This document shows positions 9,387 to 20,810 of a stretch of DNA of 64,000 nt, piece by piece (the first letter of the stretch is position 1; every line of letters begins with the position of its first letter). The stretch covers positions 47,134,718 through 47,198,717 of the forward strand of contig CM039133.1 in NCBI GenBank assembly GCA_022036555.1, in the 5' to 3' direction. The position numbers were made by a program, and so were the translations under genes. A model generated the notes under the pieces. That model was not told the origin of the DNA. It was given only the letters and a program-made list of their open reading frames with translations, and made no database searches. The stretch is from Microstegium vimineum. Its lineage: Eukaryota > Streptophyta > Magnoliopsida > Poales > Poaceae.

Positions 9387-12300
9387 GGCTTAGTTTGGCT
9401 GCAGGGGGCAATTAGCCCAAGGGATGTTTGCCCGACGTGGATTAATTTTGGCTATCTCATTCCCGTCTCCACTCCTGGCCTGGGTAGATACCCACGTTGG
9501 GAAAGTTTCCCCTGTGCTGTTTGGCATGCTGTGTCAGGGGAGTTTCCTTGCTGTTGTTTTATTTTTATATGTAATACAGTATAATCCAAGGATTCGTTTG
9601 GTGAAACTGAGAACTGACTGCACAATTTAAGCAACCAAGTATCGTATGAGTAAAAAAATCCACAAAATCATGAAAAATATCAGGAATAAGCATCTCCGTA
9701 CAAATACATAAATATTTCCAAACTAAAATTAAGTCTAATTAATTAATGCAAAATTAATATATTCATAGAGAAGTTCTATTCAACTATTCAAATACAATCT
9801 TCCAACAAAGCAAAACTATGTCTTTCAAATGATCATCTTCATCTAACACCCACATACCTAGCAAGGTAACGAGAAATTAAAATTGGGACATGAGACTTAT
9901 TGCCTTATTGACAAGTTTGGAACTGAACAAACTACAACTTGACTAGAGCACATAAGTACATAATGTTGAGCAAGTCTGCATCACTTCACTTCTGTCAAAT
10001 CATGCATTGCTTCCACCAAGCCGTCTGCATATGTACCATGTAATACAAAGAAAAAGTATAGTAGGTTAAAAATAAATAGCAGTCCAAGTGAAATACACAT
10101 AAACATATCAATTTATTGATAAGTAGCAGTCCACATGAAATGCATCAGCCGGACATTCAAAAGGGAAAATAATTGAAACAACAAAGGTGATCTAATATTT
10201 GAATGTTAAAATATATTTAAACAGAAAACATATTTGAATATGTAAATATTTGGACAGAAAGCTAGATCTAATAATTGACCCCTCGCATCAGACATGAGAG
10301 AATAGTTAAAGTTCTCTAAGCATCTACAGAGCCCACTCTCTTTTTTTTTTCCTGAGAGCGTTAAGAAGAGTAACAATGTAATATAGATTCATAGACAAGG
10401 GCTTGTAAATCAACAATCAGAGGAAGCTTGCTTGCAGATTGGCACATTCTAATTAATATGCATCTTAGTAGACAGAAATGTTCTTCAAGGATCATACCAG
10501 ACAAGAGAATACAGGTTCAAATTGCTGCTAGTGCCAGTCGCTGAAAACTGTTGTTGATCAGAAAAAATAATTCAAACAATTGCAAGTGTACTCGATGTCT
10601 GGTTTAAATTAAGGAAGCAGCCAACACATAAGCTGCTTTTACCTTATGTATTTCTCAAATAGCATATGCATCACCAATTTTTTTTTGAAAATAAACTAAA
10701 CTTGCTCTACTCAACAAACAAACAAAGCATACATAGTTTTCTTATTTTCAACAAGCTATAAATCATAAATGTACATGCACCATATTTTTTTATTGTATTC
10801 CAAGCACACTATCAAGAGCATGCAACAACAGATACAGTATGCAAGACGATAGAGAGTCTATTGGGTGAGGAAATAGCAATGTCACCTGATGGAGAGCAAA
10901 AAAAACGGGAAATATCATATATTGATTGTAAATGCAAGATTGACATGCCAGCTAGAATACACGAATTGATCCATAAAAAACTAGAATGCACGAATTGTGT
11001 CAAGGTGTTGCAGTTACGTGGATCTGTCCTGGGATATACCGACTTGCACTCATAATCCACACCTTCATATCCCAATCAAACCATCTATTCCAATCACATA
11101 AAAAAACCAATGTGGCCGGACAAGCATCGCTGCTTTGTCTCACCTTTGGCAATTTTAACTTCTATTGCCTTCTTCATAGATAGGACTTGCTTCTAGTCAG
11201 GTTGAATCTACAGGAAAGAAATCATGTAAGTTAGATACTGGAATATCTAGGCAACTTCCTTGAGACTTTTGGGAAATTAAAATCTTAAAGATCTAGTGGT
11301 CCTATCACATAAGTCAGAACGATCTTATGACAAGAATCATAAACAATTTCAGATATGCTAGCTTCTTGTACACACGACATACCCAGTGCACATGTAAGTT
11401 AGAAAGAAAACCAAATTAATTCCACAAACTTAAATATTCACAACATAATTGTTCTGTGCATGTAATCAATTATGCCAAACTTAAATATTACACATGTGCT
11501 GACATTGTTAATTTCATCATTAGTAAAACAATTTCATATCGATCGACATATTCAGTATCACATCTCAACTTTTGCCTTATATATAGCTGACCAGGGACAA
11601 AACAATGCAAAATTATTGTGAAGCATGAGCAGAAATAACAAGAATATTCAAGCAACCATTTCTTCAGTCCGTTCACACTGTCAAACTAGATGCAAACTAG
11701 CCGGGTGCTCCTGACTCTACTGAACAGAGTTTTCATTAGATTTTGAACTAGAAACATGTGGTGATGTGCATACAGTAGTTCCATGTTTGGTTCCAGTACC
11801 GATGATAAAGTTTACAATGTCAGCACATGTGTAATTATGAGTTATATTCACAATTTTCATATTGTACAGTGATATGCATACAGTAGCTCCATGCCATCCT
11901 AATCATATCAATGGTAATATGGAAGTAGCTCATGGATCGGCATATCCAAGATCTATGGAAACAATTGAAATGCGGGTTAAACCCTAGCAGACGATAGAAC
12001 CGAGAAAAGAGATGCGTTTGGAGAACTCACCTGCGGAGGTGGAAGCAGATCAGCTGCTGGCGCTGCTATCCGAGGCAACGATAACGGTGGTCGCGATGGT
12101 GACGGAGAGGATCAGCGGGAAAGGGTGTCAGAGGTGAAGCGAGACGGTGGTGGCCCATGGAATCCTTGTCACGAGGAGCCACCGGACGCGTGAGGTCGCT
12201 GATGGGATGTCACAACTGTGGCCAGTGGCAGAAGGCGGCGGGTGGCGGTGCAGGGCCTCCTCGCTCCTCGCGTTGAAGGGATAGGCAGCGAGCCAGCGAC

Positions 12301-12519
12301 CCGCGAGCCAACGGGGAACCGTGCCCGGTATCTCGAGACGGGTATGCGGCGCCCCGGGGAAAACGCGTGTCGGGGTGGGGGGGGGGGGGGGGGTGCCCTC
12401 CCCATCTGCGTGGCTTCCAAAGGGAGCCGTAATCTGGCCCGTGGTCAATTTCCGCGCGGGCTTCTCACCCTGGGAAAAGGCCGCGTTCCCCGCAGGGAAA
12501 GCTGTTGCCAAAGTAGGCC
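9387..12519. mobile_element. PIF/Harbinger-like element, 3,133 bp, TSD TAA
   Basis: The ends are GGCTTAGTTTGGCTGCAG and, on the complement, GGCCTACTTTGGCAACAG, an imperfect inverted repeat. TAA flanks both sides (9384-9386 and 12520-12522), the TWA duplication of PIF/Harbinger. Copy 2 of the host gene has a single TAA at the same place, an empty site. I find no intact transposase. On the minus strand a GC-rich leader-like stretch ends at CTCCGCAG/GTGAGT (donor at 12030), perhaps the first exon of a lost gene. The GC-rich block includes a 17-base G run (12377-12393). AT-rich 9640-12000 shows nothing I recognise. Confidence 0.75.
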
Positions 12520-13154
12520 TAAGCTTGCTGCAGCTAGAGTTGTGGACCAGCAGGGAAGGGGGAGGGGAGGCAGTAGTGTCGGGGTGGGTCACAGGAGTTG
12601 GATTTACAGAAAAGTTTTGGGGTCGGGGGGCTGATGCAACCTTCCATCTGTTAAGTTTGTTTATGTGTTTAGAATATTTATGCATCACTTTCTGTTTCAG
12701 GCTTGTTTTTTGTCACAGTTAGAATTATTCTTGATTTGAAACATGAGTACTTTGTGTATTAGTTCATTACATATGAGAGCATGTCTCTCAGTTTCATCAC
12801 AAGGAGAAACAAGATCTGGTGTGGGATTGTGAGCGAATAAAGTTAATATGGATGATAAAGCATGTCTTTTGTCTGAAATGAAATATGAAATTAGAGATAA
12901 TGATATATTGTCTTGAAACTAATTTCAGACAATGAGATTCAAATGAAAGTGTGTGAAGAAAGCATAGATGAAAGTGCATCTTAAGTCATGTACGAAAATA
13001 TGAAAAAGAAAACGTAGAAGATAACATGCTCCAACAAAGTAAGTTATGTGTTCACCATCTATCTAATTTCATTCCAGCTTTGCAGTGTTGAATCCATTCA
13101 ATTTTGCTTATTGCGTACCTTGGGGAAGGTTTCTTCTTCACGATACATCATATA

Positions 13155-13877
13155 ATGGAGCAACAACCTGATTCTGCTACTACTGCCATACCTACTTCAG
13201 TTACTACTTCAGTACCACCCCATGCCACCAAGCTTTTCTCGAACAGTCTTGTTCAAGACTCTGTTGATCCCCGAGACAACAAAATCATTGTGTGTGCGCT
13301 TCCTGCTCCTGGCAATCGAGGTCATGGTCCATTTCGTGCAGAGCGCGAACGTAGAACATTCTGGACAGCGTGTGCAGGTTGCAACAAAAAGAGTAAACAT
13401 TCCATAGAGTATCTTGGTTGCAACATTTCTTGCCTTCAGTGCAGTGTAACATTCAAAGCCACTGAAGTATCAAGACCTCGAAACCAATGTACAACCACTA
13501 CAGAGAATGTTCACTCTGGAGCAACTGTTACATCTCCAGCGGCCTTGGTGGAACCTAGCAAAATGGCACCAACTCTGGAGACTCCTCTCCAAAAGAAGGT
13601 TAAAAGGGAGAACAGTTGGACACAGGATGCTGCAGGCAAACAAGGAGACAATCTTCTGGGTAGCTTCCGCAAACAAAAAAGAAATACAATCACGGAGCCT
13701 AACATTATTAGAGGAAAGGATCATCAGAGGAAGCCAGTTCGAATGAATATTTCAAAGAAAATCTCCGATGATGAGATAAAGATGTTTATGATGTCCCTGG
13801 GCAGGAATAAGGTCACAGAAGCAAAACTCAAAGGAACAAACGTGAAAAAAATGAAAGTGATGAGAAGCCAACCCTAA
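13155..13877 (+). CDS. zinc-ribbon protein, copy 1 (240 aa)
   Basis: The exon begins after a TTTGCAG acceptor (13086), and the first in-frame ATG in the exon (13155) is shared with copy 2. Residues 67-103 fit the plant zinc-ribbon found C-terminal to the J domain in many DUF3444-associated DnaJ proteins: RRTFWTAC at 67-73, Cys pairs C73/C76 and C93/C96, then VTFKATEV. No J domain, DUF3444, signal peptide or membrane segment is present. The rest is Ser/Thr-rich (1-45) and basic (from about 140, with KKVKRE), suggesting a nuclear or nucleic-acid-related role; that is inference. TAA falls just before a GTAATATT donor, so an original last exon may be lost. Function unknown. Confidence 0.7.
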   Translation: MEQQPDSATTAIPTSVTTSVPPHATKLFSNSLVQDSVDPRDNKIIVCALPAPGNRGHGPFRAERERRTFWTACAGCNKKSKHSIEYLGCNISCLQCSVTFKATEVSRPRNQCTTTTENVHSGATVTSPAALVEPSKMAPTLETPLQKKVKRENSWTQDAAGKQGDNLLGSFRKQKRNTITEPNIIRGKDHQRKPVRMNISKKISDDEIKMFMMSLGRNKVTEAKLKGTNVKKMKVMRSQP

Positions 13878-14339
13878 GGTAATATTTACATGTGTTTTAA
13901 ATGTCCTATTACTATTGTTCTAGGATTTTGTGTTACTTCTGTTACAAATGGTTTTCTGTTATTGTTTCATGGCTGAATAAGTCTAAACGAAAATTCATCG
14001 TATAAATATATCTTCTTTTACTGCTCGTCTTATTGGTGTATATGTACAAATTATCTAGCTTTAGTATTATCCCATGAGTAAAAATGCATTTCTGCAAACA
14101 ACTATGTAAATGTTTTGTCTCTATGATCCTAGTAAATTACTTGTATGTTAAACTACTAATTGGCAATATGCAAGTATGCAGTGTGAGACAAACGATAAGT
14201 ACTTCCCACATCTCCAGATTAGACATGTCTTATTTTTTTATTTTGTTCAATTACAAGTATTGTTACAATGAATATTTTTGTGTATATGAGCATGCAACTA
14301 TATATTTTTCTCTATGATCCTGATAAATTACTCATATGT

Positions 14340-15893
14340 TAGGAAACTCCACCACCGAGCTCCCATACTCTACTGCAATCGAAAGGTATGGTACCGGCTA
14401 GCATAATATGTTATTAACATTTCTATATCATAATATGCTACTAACATTTCTATCTCATAATATGCTACTAACATTTCTATGCCTATTTTCCAGGCCGAAA
14501 TCACCATATCTTCTATTTCCAAATTCGGATGACTGCCGTGCTGGCCATTACGAGCATGGGAAGTTCATGATGACTAAGGCCCAGCTCGTCGATGAGGAAA
14601 GGTGGGTGACAAGGAGGTTCCACCTGTGGTACATGGAAGGAGCAAAATCTGGCATGCATGGTTTCACCATCAAGGTTCTGGCAGAGCACTTCCACTTGCC
14701 CAATGACGTTGAACTCCCCGTGGACTTCCACGACATGCATAGACTACTGCAGGAACAGGACCTTGACGTCGCCCAAGTCACCTTGTTCTCTCTGTGAGTG
14801 ATGAGAATTGCGATTTTCAATGATCCCCTACATTCATATAGGTCAAGACTACTTATGTCATGATGACTTGTCCTTGAAGGTTGATGGCATATGTAAGCAA
14901 GGAACTAAATCTTGGTGTTTTGTATCTCTCTCCAATGCATATTGCTCAAAGAGTCATCATTAGTTACGAGCTAGATGACAAAGCTCCAGATATGATGAAC
15001 TTGAACAAGCAACAGAGAGATGCGCACAAGAAGAAACTTTTCAACGATGAGAAGTTGAAATTGTCAAGGTACATCCTAGGAGCAATGAAGAAGACGGAAA
15101 TGGGTGTATCCTGGCTGCCTACCACTTTGGGTAAGTCAAAACCATATATGTAGAGATAAGTGGTTATCTAGGATAATCCCTTCTCATCGTAACCTGTATT
15201 TTGTTTCAATGATATAGTCAGGGCCTTCAGGCCACTGGGTTGCATTTATCATCTATCCTCAGGATGGCAGGGCCTGCGTGTTTGACTCATTGAGGGTAAC
15301 AAACTTAAAAGGGTGCAAGGCTTTTGAAGATTGCATGAAATCGTAAGTGACTAAATTTTCTTCTCAATTATGGTTACCGTACGTGTTAAAATCATTGCTA
15401 ACACTAGTTTATTTTGTACAGTGCTTATGAGGAGTATGTGAAGGATCCAGAATGCTATGATCGAAGAACCAAGAATTTTAAGGCCAAGCATAAGAACAAC
15501 ATCAAAATCAGACGCAACTTCCCTGTACGTATTTCAAAGGTTCAGTTTGTGTTTTTCGTACATATGTGTTCTAATGCTTGTATGTTGATCGTGCAGTGCG
15601 CTAAACAATCCGTAAGATCACAAACATGTGGCTTCTATGTTTGCGAGTATCTCAGAGAGTGCAAGCAGTACAGCAGCAGCTGGCGGGTGCTCAAGGAGGG
15701 ATTAAACTAGTGGAGAGACGAGCAGAGCACTCAACACTATTTCAAGCAAACAAAGGCAGACATATGTAAGTTTGTCTTAGACAAATGCGTACTTCAAGGG
15801 GGCACATTATTTAATGAGGACAGTCCGTTAGGGGAGTTACTTGACTATGAGAGGCTCAGAAAATGGACCACCATGATGGATCTAAAGGACTAG
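14340..15893 (+). pseudogene. CACTA-encoded Ulp1-type (C48) cysteine protease gene
   Basis: Spliced exons can be traced by GT/AG sites and phase: about 14340-14385, 14494-14793, 14880-15130, 15231-15342, 15422-15524 and 15597-15893. The C48 core is present: GHWVAFIIYP with the catalytic His, VFDSL with the Asp, and KQSVRSQTCGFYVCEY with the Gln seven residues before the catalytic Cys. Plant CACTA elements often carry such a Ulp1-like domain at the end of their second gene; its role in transposition is not established. One in-frame TAG (15708-15710) interrupts the last exon; the frame then stays open for 60 codons to a second TAG (15891-15893). The N-terminal part of the gene is missing. A homologue lies at 33518-34192. 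Confidence 0.78.
14402..14482 (+). repeat. three tandem 27-bp units before a splice acceptor
   Basis: Three units starting CATAATATG and ending ACATTTCTAT follow each other at 14402, 14429 and 14456. The second and third are almost identical. They lie in the intron just upstream of the ATTTTCCAG acceptor of the Ulp1 gene. Confidence 0.85.
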
Positions 15894-17009
15894 TCCTTCC
15901 CCTTGTAGTTTTTAATGAATAGGTAGCTAAGTGAATGTATAACTTTCATATGTAACTTTAACGGATTCATCGGTTTAAAGTATGGATGACCAAAGCAACT
16001 AATTTCATCTATATATTATGTCATGTGTTATGTCTGAATTCATAATATGTGTTTGTTTGATCTAGGAAATCTAGATGTGATTTGAATTTCAATTCATTAG
16101 ATTTTAAATGAAACTGCTGGCTTCTGTACTTTTTTTAAATCAAAAAATTTAACCAAGATGGGAAATGCAAAGATCCCGCCATGGTAAATGGTCATTATCG
16201 GTGGCGGTGGTCTTAGCTGACTGCCGCGGTTAATGACTATTTACCACGGGGAGCGCCTTAGGCCGCCCGACGCGACAAAACAATTAACTGCGGTGGGTAC
16301 AATTGGCTGCTGTGGTTAAGCCACGATTTTCCGTGACCCCTTTGCTACATTGGACGCCTTTCACTACTGGAAACAGGCGCTTTGCCGAGTGCTTGACCCA
16401 CTCGGCAACGGTCCAATTCCACTCGGCAAAAGATTTGTCGAGTGTGGCACTCGACAAAGCCCACTCGGCAACGATTTAGTCGGCAAAGCCGGCTTTGCCG
16501 AGTGTCAGATATCGCGCACTCGGCAACGCCTTTGCCGAGTGTCAGGTCAGCACTTGGCAAAGCCAACGGCGACCGTCAAATTGACGGATTCTTTGCTGAG
16601 TGTTGATGTGGCAGCCACTCGGAAAAGCAAAAAAAAATTAAATTCGTTGCGGAGTGCCACCTGGCAGGCACTCGACAAATCTGGGAAACTGGCCGAGTCT
16701 GGGCCATTTTTCCCAGATTTGCCGAGTGTCATGACCCCTTTGCCGAGTGTGACACACTCGGCAAAGCTGGGAAATTTCTAATTTTTTTTCCTTTTCATAA
16801 CAATAAACAACATATACATCACATATATATTCATCCATCACACAAACACAATATATATCACATGGAGTGCCACATTCAATCACAGAATACACATAATATA
16901 TCCATAATCCATCCATAGTCCATTCATCACAACATGTGTTCATAATTCATCCAACCATCACAAGTTTAAAATGAAAATCTATCACATCACATGAATCACA
17001 ACTCACAAA

Positions 17010-19194
17010 CTCATCACTCCTCACCTTGGCCCCCATGACCTGAAGAGCTCCCACCTTGGCCACCTTGCGGCCACTCTTGCGACCCGCCGGTCGGTGGAGG
17101 ACCACCTTGCCACTGGGGCGGTGCATTAGGGCCAGGAGACCACCCGAACCACCCGGACTGCGAAGGAGGTCCACCTTGCCACCCGTAGTACGGAGGAGGG
17201 CCACGAGGGGGCTACCCGTATGGTGGCGAAGGCTGACCTTGAGGCGAAGGCGCCGAACCCTCTGACTATGGTTGCACGAATGAGAGGCGAATTTGTTAGT
17301 ACCTCGAGGACGGCCGAAGAAGCTAAAACAATAAACAACCATATATATAAACTCATCGGAGTCCATGTACGACCCACATGCGACACTAGTGGAGCAGCGA
17401 ACGGAGCGAGCAGCGAGGGAGACACGACCATACCAGGGACGTTCAGGCTCCAAAAGAAGGTAGCCATATCCGCCGACCTCTGGTCCCAGTCGCGGTTCCG
17501 GGCCTCCAACGCCAGGCGTTGGGCCTCCACCTGGGCCAACTCACACCTCTGTGCCTCCTCTCGGGCCTGATCCCTTGCTTCCATCTCGGCGTTGAGCCTC
17601 TGCATCTCCTCCTGCATCTGGGTCTGCAATATTCATCCAGCAAGGTTTAAACAATGCAAATGCAAGGTAAGAAATGATCGATATATTGAACAGTACTTAC
17701 CTGTAGCTGCACCATGGTCGATTGCCTTGGTCTGATGGGGATGGATCCGCTCGTGCTTCTCGACCGAACCTCGGCGAGGTTGGGAAGGGAGGCCAAGGAG
17801 ACCGAGCTGCCGGCCATATACAACTGACCGTGCGGCCTCCCACCTCCGAACCTCATTAGCAGGTCTGTGTCTAAGGGCTGGGTGGCCGGATCGTAGTTCT
17901 CCCGATGTTGCGCACGAGCCGCCTTCTTGTACTCGGTGATCTTGGTGTAGGCGTTGGGGTTGCTAAAATCCTCGGGGCCGTCGTCGGGGTTGTACACGTT
18001 CGTCGGGTCGGTCGCTGGGCCCTTGTTCGCCAAGTTGTACGCCATGAACGGGTACACAGCGCTCCACCATGCGACTGGGACTGCGAAAAAAAATCAAAGA
18101 TGATTGCAAATAATGACAATTGAGTGTTAGAATAAAAACATAAATCAATAGAACATACCCATCTCTCAGCATATCGGTCAAGGCTTTGGTTGTCTTATCG
18201 GTGTGGCATCTCAGGCATCTGCTGGCGCCACTCACGGCGAGCAATGTGCTTCTCGGCCCACTCCTCTGAAAGCCACCTGTCCATAATGGTGGCCCAACGG
18301 TCCGAGTAGGCTTGGCACCAACCAGGACAGAACTACATGGGATCAAGTCAAGTATTTAATATGTTAGAAGATCAATTGAAGCCTACATATTCTTCACGAA
18401 AGAAATCGGTATTAATGTTTCCTACTTACTTGGAGGTACTGGTCCCTGGTGAGGTCGCCCTCCCTGGATTTCATCTTCTCCCTCGCTATCTTCTTCTTGA
18501 CCTTCTCACCGTACAGCTCGGCAAAGGCGGTGACGATGCATTGGATCCTCGCCTCGTTGTACAGGTTCCAGAGTCGGGACCTAGCAGCTTTGTCCTGCAC
18601 GACCTCCGCCTCGGCCTCTCTCCGGCGTAGTTGACGTTGCCAGGGTAGTGTTTCTTGATCATGAGAGTGAGGGTGCCATTGATATGGCGTGTCCCACACC
18701 CTCCACTCACAACTACCCAGTTCCTACACGAGTCAATAAGAACAAATGTTAGTCTGAAGTTCGATTTTCAACATGTAATATGAACAAGTAGTGATAACAA
18801 CAATGGTTACTTACTTTTCGCCTCTAGGTCGAATGACCGGACGATGGTGAGGCAAGGGAACCTACCGTGGGAGCTGCGTGGGCCTGCGCTGGTACACCTT
18901 GCTCATAGCAGAGAAAGTGGAACCTCCTGCTATGGCCTCGACCTCGGCCTCCTCCCTCTCCTCCCTCTCCTCCCTCTCCTCCTCGTCCTCCTCATCCTCC
19001 TCCTCGTCCTCCTCCTGAGGGGTCAACTTGGGCGTCGTGTCTCGTGGAGGAGTAGGCTCCGTCCTCTCCCTCCTAGGACGACCGCGAGGGCGCCCGGTCC
19101 TCGTCGACGTCTCAGCCGGCTCCTCGGGGTCCTCGGTACTCCTCCGGTAAAAGGAGTTAACATGCCGCTGCGACCGCCTGCTTCCGCCTGACAT
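17010..19194 (-). pseudogene. Transposase_24-type (En/Spm second gene), multi-exon
   Basis: On the minus strand an exon begins MSGGSRRSQRHVNS (19194) after an AATTGCAG acceptor and runs into an acidic EEDEEEDEE stretch. Later exons carry NGTLTLMIKKHYPGN, LWNLYNEARIQC, a DRWLSEEWAEKH block (about 18250), PFMAYNLANKGP and FGGGRPHGQLYM (about 17830-18050). A coiled-coil Glu/Arg/Gln-rich stretch (QEEMQRLNAEMEARDQ, about 17590) and a Gly/Pro/Gln-rich tail (about 17020-17280) close it. This is the order of plant Ptta/En/Spm (PF03004) proteins. Exon frames shift relative to each other in places I cannot resolve, so I treat it as a probable pseudogene. Confidence 0.7.
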
Positions 19195-19299
19195 TTTGTC
19201 AAGTGCCTGCAATTACAAAGATAAAACGAATTAGCATAAATAAACAGTAAGTACTTATAAAGAGATATAAACAGTAAGTACAATATAATATTACATGAA

Positions 19300-20022
19300 T
19301 TAGAAACTGTCTCCACGATCGGCAGTGGCTTGTGGCTCTCGTGGCACTCGTGTGTCGTCATCACTATCAATATTACCGAAATCTAATGCCTCTTCCTCGT
19401 CTTCATCCTCCTCCTCGTCCTCCAACCCTAACAACATCCGCTCAAGAATTCTTAAGTCTTTGTAATTCTGCACCTCAACACCCTCGTCCTCATCGTAGTC
19501 ATTTTCTTCTTCCATGTGCATCAACGATGTTATGTCAATGTCAAACCTCCCTTCTAGGCCCTCAGGTTGAAAGAACTCTTCGGTATATGTGTTTGGGTCA
19601 AAGTTGTAGTCATCATCGTTTGGGAGAGGTGCTTTGCCGCGCGGCGATACCAACTGAACGATGTACCAACCCACAAGATCCTCAACTTCTTGGCATGCCC
19701 ATGGGAGATAATAAACCTGCGTGGCTTGTTGAGCCACAATATAGACATCATCTCCTTTATAGATGGAATCCGGTCGAATTTCCACTAGCCCAAGCTCAGG
19801 AGCTTTTCTCGTGACATCAGGATCGAACCAATGGGATTTGAATACCACTGGATTAAGAGCTTTGGTAGATTTGCTACCCGGATAGTGGAGCTCATATATT
19901 TGTTCTACTACGCCGTAATAGTCACGCTCATCGGTGCCAGACGTACAAACTCCACTATTCGTGCTCTTTCGATTTGGTCGGCTCTCCTCGTATCTTCTTG
20001 TGTGAAAGTGATAGCCATTCAC
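19300..20022 (-). pseudogene. TNP2 C-terminal fragment (DUF4216)
   Basis: A single open frame covers the DUF4216 region of CACTA TNP2 transposases: ERDYYGVVEQIYEL, then FKSHWFDPDVTRKAP, DVYIVAQQATQVYYL and an acidic tail (runs of Glu and Asp) ending RGDSF. The transposase core and DUF4218 parts upstream are deleted; the frame joins almost directly to subterminal repeat sequence at about 20030. The reading frame itself is intact, unlike most transposase pieces here. Confidence 0.82.
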
Positions 20023-20810
20023 ATCATAAACGATCGAACAAGTGATCGTATGTGAGAACTACTGGTTTATGAGCATCGTACGTGACAACGTGCTCCAAAC
20101 TTTCTCAAAATTTCCATAGCATAAGCATATGATGTAATGACACCTCGTCAAGTTTCGTGATTTTCGGATTTTGTTTGAATTTTTTAGAATTTAAAAACCG
20201 CTCGCACGTAAGTTGGAGGCGTTGCCCCGAGACCACGTTGATCGAAACTTCGGGTCAATTTCTGGATTTGGCCTAAACATTTTTCCATTCGTTGAAATCC
20301 AGTATTCGATGCACCCGCAGTTCAAACTTATGTATTTTGGGAAAAATGAAGGAAATGAAATAAAGTCAAAAAATATACCAAAAAGTTTTGAAAAAGTGTC
20401 AAACTTGAACATGTTGACCATGCTGATATGTGAAAGCTACGAAAAATCTGGTTGCAAAAATCAAAAAAAAAATTAAATGCTTTGCCGAGTGTGGGCCCTA
20501 GCACTCGGCAAAGGGAGTGGAAATGCCGAGTGCCAAACGTCGTTAGGGCCGGGTTTTTTTTTGCCGAGTGGTTTTTTGGATGAGTGCACCAACCTCGGCA
20601 AAGGGCCTCGTTTGCCGAGTGTAGTTCAGTGCCGAGTGTCAGACACTCGGCAAAGCAAGATGTGCCGAGTGGGATTTTGTGCCGAGTGCGACGTTGACCG
20701 TGCGTTGCCGAGTGCGCGATATTTTGCATTCGGCAAAGCGTGCCGCACTCGGCACACTGCTGTTTCCCGTAGTGTTTGTCCTCCGCGGTAAAGCAAAAAC
20801 AACCGGAGTG

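Larger units (their letters stand above)
8278..14120 (+). repeat. duplicated gene segment, copy 1
   Basis: From AACGGTGCCATTGCTG at 8278 onward the sequence is clearly similar to 34660 onward: promoter, leader exon, splice sites, intron ends, coding exon and the start of the 3' intron. Similarity fades near 14120 (38330 in the other copy). The copies differ by transposon insertions: a Harbinger-like element here, and a CACTA at 35816-36830 in copy 2. Divergence is moderate in coding parts and larger in introns, so the duplication is not recent. Confidence 0.88.
16362..20774 (-). mobile_element. CACTA deletion derivative, 4,413 bp, TSD TTT
   Basis: The ends read CACTACTGGAAACAG and, on the complement, CACTACGGGAAACAG, with TTT on both sides (16359-16361 and 20775-20777). 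Both subterminal regions are packed with TTTGCCGAGTG and its complement CACTCGGCAAAG. Genes run on the minus strand: the last part of TNP2, then a Transposase_24-type gene. Compared with the relative at 45528-54834 most of TNP2 is deleted, so it would depend on another copy to move. Of all elements here its termini are among the best preserved, suggesting a fairly young insertion. Confidence 0.9.
14150..20810 (+). mobile_element. old CACTA remnant with Ulp1 gene, split by a younger CACTA
   Basis: It holds a Ulp1-type protease pseudogene, then a GC-rich tail with GCGGTGG/CCACGG repeats (16170-16340) like other CACTA ends in this window. The younger element (16362-20774) sits in the tail; beyond it, 20775-20810 reads CCTCCGCGGTAAAGCAAAAA and ends CCGGAGTG, close to the CACTACAAA...GCTTTTGCTTTTCCGC end of the element at 35816 in complement. 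The left end is not preserved; 14150 is approximate, where similarity to gene copy 2 stops. No TNP2 part remains. Confidence 0.6.

Noticed and set aside
12128..12722. Overlapping long frames on both strands near the Harbinger-like right end
   Set aside because: GC-rich sequence opens several frames at once; none shows a domain, and some cross the transposon boundary.
16350..16781. Open frames through TTTGCCGAGTG repeats (also 20477-20849, 40637-41109, 43971-44379)
   Set aside because: They consist of tandem transposase-binding motifs and lack any protein family match.
17126..17629. Frames of 160-170 codons overlapping the Transposase_24 exons
   Set aside because: They are shadow or intron-spanning readings of the exons described; only the frame with the coiled coil and Gln/Pro tail fits the family.
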